From Gammaproteobacteria bacterium (lineage in GTDB: Bacteria; Pseudomonadota; Gammaproteobacteria; Steroidobacterales; Rariloculaceae): 64,000 bases of DNA. Below the pieces are notes generated by a model, which searched no databases, was not told where the DNA came from, and worked only from the letters and a program-made list of their open reading frames with translations. Each line of letters starts with the position of its first letter. Position 1 is the stretch's first letter. Made by a program: the position numbers and the translations under genes. The stretch covers positions 1-64,000 of the forward strand of contig JAJDWR010000063.1 of the NCBI GenBank assembly GCA_022825505.1, written 5' to 3'. Below, one piece after another: positions 58,680 through 64,000 of this stretch.

Positions 58680-59294
58680 TCAGAAGGGGATCCAGGAGTT
58701 GTCCGGCGAAAGGTGCAGGTAGCCGACATTGATACCCTGCCGCCAGCCGACACCGAACCGCACGGGCGCCAGTACGACATCGTTCATGCGGTTGTAGGTG
58801 ACGCCAAGCCCCCCCACCAGAACCAGGCTGCCTTCGACGCCGACGAACCGCTGGTAGAGATCCTCGACCCGCTCCAGGTCGTAGACGAGCACGAACATCC
58901 TGGTTGCGCTGCCGCCCAGATCGAAACCCAGGGACGGGCCGCGCCAGTAGATCGGGCTCGTGGTGCCATCGGCGAGATACAGGGTACCCTGACCGTACCG
59001 AAACCCCAATCCGACAGCCGCGCCTCCCTCTTCGCCTACGATATAGGCCATTGGCGGACCGTCGTTGTCCGTGAACACGTGGTGCAGTGCATCGGCCACG
59101 CCCTGCGCACCCTCGCCGAAGAACACCTCGGCTTCCCGGAGCACGCTGTCCTGCCGCATCGGCTGAAGCGGTGCGGGTCGGTAAGGCTCGGGGGGGTCCG
59201 GACGAACGAGATCCTCAGGGAGGGGTTGGCGATTGGTGCACGCGACCAACGTCAAGACGAGACAGGAAACGACTGCCCAAGGCTGAACCTTCAT
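58680..59294 (-). CDS. DUF1134 (EipA-like) lipoprotein, copy 1
   Basis: The 204-residue protein has a lipoprotein signal (MKVQPWAVVSCLVLTLVACTNRQ, lipobox LVAC). The DUF1134 core is 'FFGEGAQGVADALHHVF...AYIVGEEGGAAVGLGFRYGQGTLYL' followed by 'YWRGPSLGFDLGGSATRMFVLVYDLERVEDLYQRF'. EipA of this family is an envelope-integrity protein in Brucella and Caulobacter. ATG 59294 has GGGAG five bases before it and begins the signal; the in-frame ATG at 59306 is less suitable. A proline-rich linker (about 31-46) is absent from its tandem paralogue. Both genes carry nearly identical upstream regions. Confidence 0.85.
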   Translation of the reverse strand: MKVQPWAVVSCLVLTLVACTNRQPLPEDLVRPDPPEPYRPAPLQPMRQDSVLREAEVFFGEGAQGVADALHHVFTDNDGPPMAYIVGEEGGAAVGLGFRYGQGTLYLADGTTSPIYWRGPSLGFDLGGSATRMFVLVYDLERVEDLYQRFVGVEGSLVLVGGLGVTYNRMNDVVLAPVRFGVGWRQGINVGYLHLSPDNSWIPF

Positions 59295-59328
59295 AACAAC
59301 TCCCACCGTTAATGAAGTCCAGATACAC

Positions 59329-59356
59329 AGTTTGAAGCATCAGTCGGCAATGTCAA
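59329..59356 (-). promoter_or_regulatory. Promoter of DUF1134 copy 1 (duplicated with copy 2)
   Basis: On the minus strand TTGACA (59356-59351) lies 16 bases before CAAACT (59334-59329). The stretch down to the ATG is almost base-for-base the same as upstream of copy 2. The weak -10 suggests help from an activator or an alternative sigma factor. The remainder of 59295-59472 shows no gene. Confidence 0.5.
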
Positions 59357-59472
59357 CTCCCGACCGTCCGCAATTCCCATTTCGGCATCCGGCGGAACGC
59401 TCCGGTCAGGGTACCGAACCGGCGCCGGCCTGCCTGCCGGCTCGAACCTGCGGCCGGCGCAAATTCAATCCG

Positions 59473-60054
59473 TCAGAAGGGGATCCACGAGCTGTCCGGC
59501 GACAGGTGCAGGTAACCTACGTTGACGCCCTGGCGCCACCCCACGCCGAACCGCACCGGCGCCAGCACGATGTCATCCTGACGGTTGTAGTTCACACCGA
59601 CGCCCCCCAGCACGTAGAGACTGCCTTCGACGCCGCCGAACCGCTGGTAGAGATCCTCGATGCGTTCCAGGTCGTACACGAGCACGAAAGCCTTGGTGGC
59701 GCTGCCGCCCACTTCGATACCCACCGATGGACCGCGCCAGTAGACCCGGCTCGTGGTGCCGTCTGACAGGTAGACTGTGCCGCGCCCGTAACGCAACCCG
59801 AGACCGAGTGCGCCGCCGCCCTCCTCGCCGACGATGTAGGCCGTCGGCGGACCGTTGTTCTCGCGGAAAACGCGGTTGAGCAGGTCGGCTACGCCCTGTG
59901 CTCCCTGGCCGAAGAACGCCTCGGCTTCCCTGAGAAGGCGTTCTTCCTGCATCGGCACGGGCGAGACGGGATTCGTGGGGAGCGCTTGCCGGTTGGTGCA
60001 CGCGACCAGCATCACAGCCAGACAGGACACGGCTGCCCAAGGCTGAACCTTCAT
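59473..60054 (-). CDS. DUF1134 (EipA-like) lipoprotein, copy 2
   Basis: The 193-residue paralogue of the preceding gene has lipobox LVAC at the end of 'MKVQPWAAVSCLAVMLVAC' and the same core: 'FFGQGAQGVADLLNRVF...AYIVGEEGGGALGLGLRYGRGTVYLSDGTTS' and 'YWRGPSVGIEVGGSATKAFVLVYDLERIEDLYQRFGGVEGSLYVLGGVGVNY'. The C-terminal 35 residues are nearly identical to copy 1, ending SSWIPF. The pair arose by a duplication including the promoter. It is probably an outer- or inner-membrane lipoprotein facing the periplasm. Function is inferred only from the family. Confidence 0.86.
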   Translation of the reverse strand: MKVQPWAAVSCLAVMLVACTNRQALPTNPVSPVPMQEERLLREAEAFFGQGAQGVADLLNRVFRENNGPPTAYIVGEEGGGALGLGLRYGRGTVYLSDGTTSRVYWRGPSVGIEVGGSATKAFVLVYDLERIEDLYQRFGGVEGSLYVLGGVGVNYNRQDDIVLAPVRFGVGWRQGVNVGYLHLSPDSSWIPF

Positions 60055-60088
60055 AACAACTCCCACCGTTAATGAAGTCCAGATGCAC

Positions 60089-60116
60089 AGTTTGAAGCCG
60101 ATTTCGGCAAAGTCAA
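60089..60116 (-). promoter_or_regulatory. Promoter of DUF1134 copy 2 (duplicated with copy 1)
   Basis: On the minus strand TTGACT (60116-60111), 16 bases, then CAAACT (60094-60089). About 58 bases from the start region outward are nearly identical to copy 1's upstream region, differing at the variable -35/-10 spacer. Conserved blocks are TTCAAACTGTG and CTGGACTTCATTAACGGTGG. Confidence 0.5.
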
Positions 60117-60164
60117 CTCCGAACCGCGATTTTGGGGAAATTCCGGCTAATATCGGCGTCCACG

Positions 60165-61064
60165 ATGATGGAAAACACCGAGAACTGGGTCTCCGTGCTG
60201 CGAACCAGGCGCTGGAAGCGTTGCCGCGAGGCGGGCCTGGTGTTGACGGCGCTTCAGATCGACCACGAAGTCGAACGGATCGAAGGCCGGTGGATCATCA
60301 CCGTACCGAGGCAATCTGTCTCCCGCGCACGCATCGAACTCAGCGAGTACGACCAGGAGAAACGGCATCCACCCGTGGGCATCCTGCCGATGCCGGAACT
60401 CGGTACGGGCTGGCGCGGCGTCATCGTCTACATCGGCGTTCTCCTGGCGGTGGCCCTGTTCGCCCGTCAGGATGCCTGGGGACACGACTGGCTGGGGCTG
60501 GGACGAATCGACTCGGTCAGGATCGCGGCCGGCGAATGGTGGCGTACGGTCACCGCGCTCACCCTGCACGTGGACTTCAGCCACCTGGCGGGAAACATCG
60601 TCTTCGGCGCTTTCTTCGGTCTCTACGCAGGCCGCTACCTGGGTTCCGGGATCGGCTGGGCGGCCATCCTCGGCGGCGGTGCTTTGGGCAACGCCCTCAA
60701 CGTGCTGATCCAGCCCGGGCGGCACCTCGCCATCGGCGCATCAACGTCGGTGTTTGCCGCGCTGGGACTGCTGGCGGCCTATACGTGGCGGCGGGGGTTC
60801 CTCAAGAATACGCCGTGGAGGATGCGGATCGCGCCGATCGTCGCCGGGGTCGGGCTGCTGGCCTTCACCGGCACGGGTTCGGGGGTCGAGGGCGACAATG
60901 TCGATATCCTGGCCCACCTCACCGGATTCATCTCGGGATTCGGCATCGGGGTGGGGCTGGCGGCGGTGGAGCTACCCCGCGAACCGGAAACGCAACGACT
61001 CTGGGGTGCGATCGCGGCCGCGGCACTGGCGCTCGCGTGGATGACGGCACTCGGCATGGTGTGA
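60165..61064 (+). CDS. Rhomboid-family intramembrane serine protease
   Basis: The 299-residue protein has a soluble N-terminal domain (about 1-80). Six or more membrane helices follow with the catalytic serine in GASTSVFAA (Ser193) and the partner histidine in 'VDILAHLTGF' (His251). 'WWRTVTALTLHVDFSHLAGNI' (about 125-144) is the conserved L1/helix-2 region with the oxyanion-contacting His. Rhomboids cleave membrane-spanning substrates; the target is unknown. ATG 60165 (or the next codon) is used; a TTG reading from 60132 is less likely. Confidence 0.9.
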   Translation: MMENTENWVSVLRTRRWKRCREAGLVLTALQIDHEVERIEGRWIITVPRQSVSRARIELSEYDQEKRHPPVGILPMPELGTGWRGVIVYIGVLLAVALFARQDAWGHDWLGLGRIDSVRIAAGEWWRTVTALTLHVDFSHLAGNIVFGAFFGLYAGRYLGSGIGWAAILGGGALGNALNVLIQPGRHLAIGASTSVFAALGLLAAYTWRRGFLKNTPWRMRIAPIVAGVGLLAFTGTGSGVEGDNVDILAHLTGFISGFGIGVGLAAVELPREPETQRLWGAIAAAALALAWMTALGMV

Positions 61065-61131
61065 TTGGCCGTTCTGCCGGACAGCTCCTTGCCGTTGACG
61101 ACCTCGGCAAGACATCCGCAAGTGCTGCAGG

Positions 61132-61968
61132 TTACCCCATCGCCTCGGCAATCAGATCCAGAAAATCCGACTCGCCGGTAACGCGCTCGGTGGCGCGCGC
61201 ATCCACCGTGTAGCCGTAGCGGTCAGCCATCGCCTCGTAATTGGGACGGCGATGCGCCACGTGGCGCGGGAAGATCCAGCGGACGAATTCGTCCGGGACG
61301 ATTTCCGCCGGTGAACCGAGTCCCGTTTCCGCCAGGAACTCCTGCAACTGCTCGTCCAGGAACGCCTCCTGGTAGTACATGGGCTTCGGGTTCTCGATGG
61401 AGCGCCGGATCATGGTCTCTTCCATCGCCTTGTCGGCGCTCAGGTAGACGATGACCGTGTTGCCGGCAAGCACCTCCAGCATGCGCGGATCGTCCAGCTC
61501 GCAGATGCTGCCCCCCGCGTCGTTGATGAAGTGCTCGTACCCGTAGATCTCACGGGCCTTGCGGATAAACGGCTCCACGTCGCACATGGCGCCGATTTCG
61601 GCCGCCTCGTGCAGCCGCTGGCGCGCCTTGAACTCGTCCACGGCGAGCCCTCCCAGGTCTTCGCGGCCGATCTTGCCGAGGAAACTGGCCACGGGTGCGA
61701 GGTTGTGCACCGTGACGTTGCTGGCGATGTAGATGGAGTCGCTGCGCAGGAGGTCCCGCAGAAAGTCCACCTGCATGGCCTGTTGCTTGATGTTGTCGAG
61801 GATCGGTTCGGAGAGGTACTTGGTACCGATCCGGTAGTCGCCGGAGTAGTGGAACCACTTGGACTTGGGCAGCTTGTTGGCGAGGGTGGTCTTGCCGACG
61901 CCCGACATGCCGAGGAGCGTGATCGCCTTGCGCGGCCACGCCAGGAACTCCTCGCCCGTCATTCTCAT
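61132..61968 (-). CDS. P-loop ATPase/kinase-like protein, unassigned
   Basis: The 278-residue cytoplasmic protein has a Walker [10 protein letters not shown] near residue 20 and a nucleoside/shikimate-kinase-like layout. Motifs seen are '[16 protein letters not shown]' (about 36-51), '[11 protein letters not shown]' (about 163-173) and '[41 protein letters not shown]' (about 186-226). The run with 'IR(R)' and acidic residues could be a lid. The C-terminal part (about 235-278) contains an '[21 protein letters not shown]' motif. I cannot assign a substrate. The start is ambiguous: TTG 61980, ATG 61968 and ATG 61962; ATG 61968 is used. Confidence 0.7.
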   Translation of the reverse strand: MRMTGEEFLAWPRKAITLLGMSGVGKTTLANKLPKSKWFHYSGDYRIGTKYLSEPILDNIKQQAMQVDFLRDLLRSDSIYIASNVTVHNLAPVASFLGKIGREDLGGLAVDEFKARQRLHEAAEIGAMCDVEPFIRKAREIYGYEHFINDAGGSICELDDPRMLEVLAGNTVIVYLSADKAMEETMIRRSIENPKPMYYQEAFLDEQLQEFLAETGLGSPAEIVPDEFVRWIFPRHVAHRRPNYEAMADRYGYTVDARATERVTGESDFLDLIAEAMG

Positions 61969-62112
61969 GCCGATGTCCAAACCGCCGCGGTGGGGCGATT
62001 ATACGGCGTGAGTCGCGCGGTCGTGGCACGGCGGGAACACGGTTCGACACATGGTCGCTGCGGCGCGGCGATCGTCGAAGTATGCGGACGCGGTTTCCCT
62101 TATGCTTGGGCT

Positions 62113-64000
62113 ATGGATATGGACGGCTTCCATCCAGCAGTCGCGAGTTGGTTCCGCGGTCAGTTTCCCGCCGCGACCGAAGTGCAACGCCGCGCCTGGC
62201 GGGCGATCGGCGGCGGCTCCCACACGCTGATCAGCGCCCCCACGGGATCGGGCAAGACACTCGCTGCCTTTCTCGCCGTCATCGATACTCTGGTCAGGCA
62301 GGGGCTTGACGCCAGCCTGCCGGACGAGACCCGCATTCTCTACGTCTCGCCGCTCAAGGCGCTCTCCAACGATATCAACAGGAACCTGCAGGCGCCGCTG
62401 GCCGGGATTCGCGACAGGCTGCTGGAGTCGGGCGAGCCCGATGTCTGCATCCGCGCCCTGGTGCGCACCGGCGATACGACCCAGAGCGAGCGGGCGAAGA
62501 TGCGCCGCCAGGCGCCCCACATCCTGGTCACCACGCCGGAGTCGCTGTACATCCTGCTGACCTCCGAGTCCGGGCGCCGCATGCTGGGGACCGTGGAGAC
62601 GGTCATCGTGGACGAGATCCACGCGCTGGCGGGCAACAAGCGCGGCGCCCACCTGGCCGTCTCCCTGGAACGGCTGGCGGCGCTGTGCGCGCGGCCGCCC
62701 GTACGGGTGGGCGTTTCGGCCACCACCCGGCCCATGGACACCATGGTGGAGTTTCTCATCGGCACGGATCGCGCGCCCTGCCAGGTCATCGACCAGGGCC
62801 ACGTGCGCAACTGGGACCTCAGGCTGGAACTGCCGTCGTCGCCTCTGGAGGCGATCATGGCCAACGAGGTCTGGGTCGATATCTACGATCGCCTGGCCGC
62901 GCTCGCGGCCGATCACCGGACCACGATCGTGTTCGTCAATACCCGCCGGCTGGCCGAGCGCGTCGCCCGCCACCTCGCGGACCGGTGCGGCGAGGATCTG
63001 GTCACCTCCCACCACGGGAGTCTGTCGAAAGAGCATCGCCTGATGGCCGAGGAACGGCTCAAGGCGGGCAAACTCAAGGTACTGGTGGCCACGGCGTCGC
63101 TGGAACTGGGTATCGACATCGGCGAGGTGGACCTGGTCTGCCAGCTTGGCTCCCCGCGCGGCATCGCCAGGCTGCTGCAGCGGGTGGGACGCTCCGGTCA
63201 CGGCGTGGACCGGGTCCCCAAAGGGCGGCTTGTGCCGTTGTCGAGGGACGAACTGGTGGAGTGCGTGGCGCTGCTCGACTCGGTTGCCCGGGGAGAACTG
63301 GACGCCGTCAAACTGTGCCGCAAGCCCCTGGACGTGCTGAGCCAGCAGATCGTTGCGGAAGTGAGCATGCAGGAGTGGGGGACGGACGAACTGTTCGACC
63401 TCGTCACCCGCAGCGCACCGTTCCGCGATCTGTCCCGCCGCGCCTATCGGGACGTGCTCAGGATGCTCGCCAACGGCTTCACCACCCAGCGCGGCCGCCG
63501 CGGCGCCTACCTGCACCACGACCGGGTCAATGACCGGTTGCGGCCGCGGCGGGGGGCACGCCTCACGGCGGTAACCAACGGCGGCACGATACCCGATCAG
63601 TTCGACCATGACGTTGTGATGCTGCCCGGCGAACTGTTCGTCGGCACACTGAACGAAGACTTCGCCTTCGAGAGCATGCCGGGCGATATCTTTCAGCTCG
63701 GCAATACCTCGTATCGAATTCTCAAGGTGCATTCCGGCAAGGTCTTCGTGGAGGATGCGCGCGGCCTGCCGCCGACCATTCCGTTCTGGTTCGGCGAGGC
63801 CCCTGGGCGCAGCGACGAACTGTCCGCGGCGGTTTCGCGGCTTCGTACGGAGGTGGACGAGGAACTGGCGGGCGGTTCGGTTGCCGGTGTCGCCAATCGC
63901 CTTGCCGCCAACCCGGCGCTGCCGCTCGCGGCAGCAGAACAACTGACCGAATACTTGGGCGCGGCCCGCGCCGCGCTTGACGGTCTGCCCACGGCGAAAC
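62113..64000 (+). CDS. lhr: Lhr-like DEAD/DEAH-box helicase, truncated by window end
   Basis: At least 629 residues are visible; the frame is open to the last base, so the C-terminus is missing. Helicase motifs: I APTGSGKT (42-49), Ib '[13 protein letters not shown]', II DEIH (167-170), III 'VGVSATT', and IV-VI '[17 protein letters not shown]', '[38 protein letters not shown]'. The last is the Lhr/Lhr-core signature. A following '[15 protein letters not shown]' winged-helix segment also fits Lhr. Lhr-type enzymes act in DNA repair; smaller relatives pair with a ligase or a phosphoesterase. The real start may be ATG 62113 or 62119; no clear ribosome site is seen. Confidence 0.92.
   Translation, partial: MDMDGFHPAVASWFRGQFPAATEVQRRAWRAIGGGSHTLISAPTGSGKTLAAFLAVIDTLVRQGLDASLPDETRILYVSPLKALSNDINRNLQAPLAGIRDRLLESGEPDVCIRALVRTGDTTQSERAKMRRQAPHILVTTPESLYILLTSESGRRMLGTVETVIVDEIHALAGNKRGAHLAVSLERLAALCARPPVRVGVSATTRPMDTMVEFLIGTDRAPCQVIDQGHVRNWDLRLELPSSPLEAIMANEVWVDIYDRLAALAADHRTTIVFVNTRRLAERVARHLADRCGEDLVTSHHGSLSKEHRLMAEERLKAGKLKVLVATASLELGIDIGEVDLVCQLGSPRGIARLLQRVGRSGHGVDRVPKGRLVPLSRDELVECVALLDSVARGELDAVKLCRKPLDVLSQQIVAEVSMQEWGTDELFDLVTRSAPFRDLSRRAYRDVLRMLANGFTTQRGRRGAYLHHDRVNDRLRPRRGARLTAVTNGGTIPDQFDHDVVMLPGELFVGTLNEDFAFESMPGDIFQLGNTSYRILKVHSGKVFVEDARGLPPTIPFWFGEAPGRSDELSAAVSRLRTEVDEELAGGSVAGVANRLAANPALPLAAAEQLTEYLGAARAALDGLPTAK

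Noticed and set aside
61076..61118. CTTGCC...GGCAAG hairpin between the rhomboid and P-loop genes as a terminator
   Set aside because: Six-pair stem with a 12-base loop and no T-tract; too weak to call.
61999..63942. 647-codon minus-strand open frame over the Lhr helicase
   Set aside because: Antisense to a helicase with complete motifs; no domain seen in its translation.

Overview
The window is GC-rich, densely coded, single-contig bacterial DNA, most likely from a free-living aerobic gammaproteobacterium. I infer this from the TonB-dependent receptor, the MsrP/MsrQ pair, a CpxA/CpxR-like two-component pair, a GlnK-Amt pair, a sigma-54 activator, a class I type dihydroorotase and many secreted or lipoprotein hypotheticals. 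No rRNA or tRNA gene, CRISPR array, transposase or phage gene was recognised. The right edge cuts an Lhr-type helicase and the left edge cuts a palindromic repeat element.

Layout. 1-3.3 kb: a MazF-type toxin-antitoxin pair, a quinone oxidoreductase and a ferredoxin-reductase-like flavoprotein, between two copies of a nested-hairpin repeat. 3.3-8 kb: leftward unit of a secreted amidohydrolase, a Tsx-like outer-membrane channel and a DASS permease with four RCK_C-like domains, plausibly an uptake/processing module. 8-16.2 kb: a TonB receptor with a structured leader, a methyltransferase, two tandem TPR-sulfotransferases and a ParDE-type module. 16.2-23.2 kb: a glycosyltransferase, an esterase, an orphan molybdopterin oxidase large subunit, a DUF2272 protein and a secreted beta-propeller. 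23.2-30 kb: a leftward operon of an ABC ATPase, permease, GldG-like protein, DUF4340 protein and two paralogous membrane proteins, then a lipoprotein. 30-36.7 kb: a DUF6152 pair, a third nested-hairpin repeat, an M16 peptidase, proline iminopeptidase and dihydroorotase.

36.7-39.2 kb is the most interesting stretch. A sigma-54 activator with two PAS domains is divergent from a one-gene unit encoding a 102-residue exported protein. That unit has a near-consensus -24/-12 promoter, three palindromes at enhancer distance between the two genes, and its own intrinsic terminator. I do not recognise the small protein family.

39.2-52.3 kb: a propeller protein, a cyclase-family hydrolase, PBP4-type carboxypeptidase, MsrQ/MsrP, GlnK/Amt, a CpxA/CpxR-like pair, a zinc alcohol dehydrogenase and two tandem TPR proteins with TonB-like C-termini. 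52.3-58.6 kb: a YbaK-like deacylase, then a tightly overlapping unit joining a GltD-like flavoprotein/ferredoxin to both subunits of a 2-oxoacid:ferredoxin oxidoreductase, and a ketopantoate-reductase-like enzyme. 58.6-64 kb: duplicated DUF1134 lipoproteins with duplicated promoters, a rhomboid protease, an unassigned P-loop protein and the partial Lhr helicase.

Functions are assigned by motif reading and recall of protein families, without database searches. The only gene-free stretch longer than 300 bases is 7954-8284.
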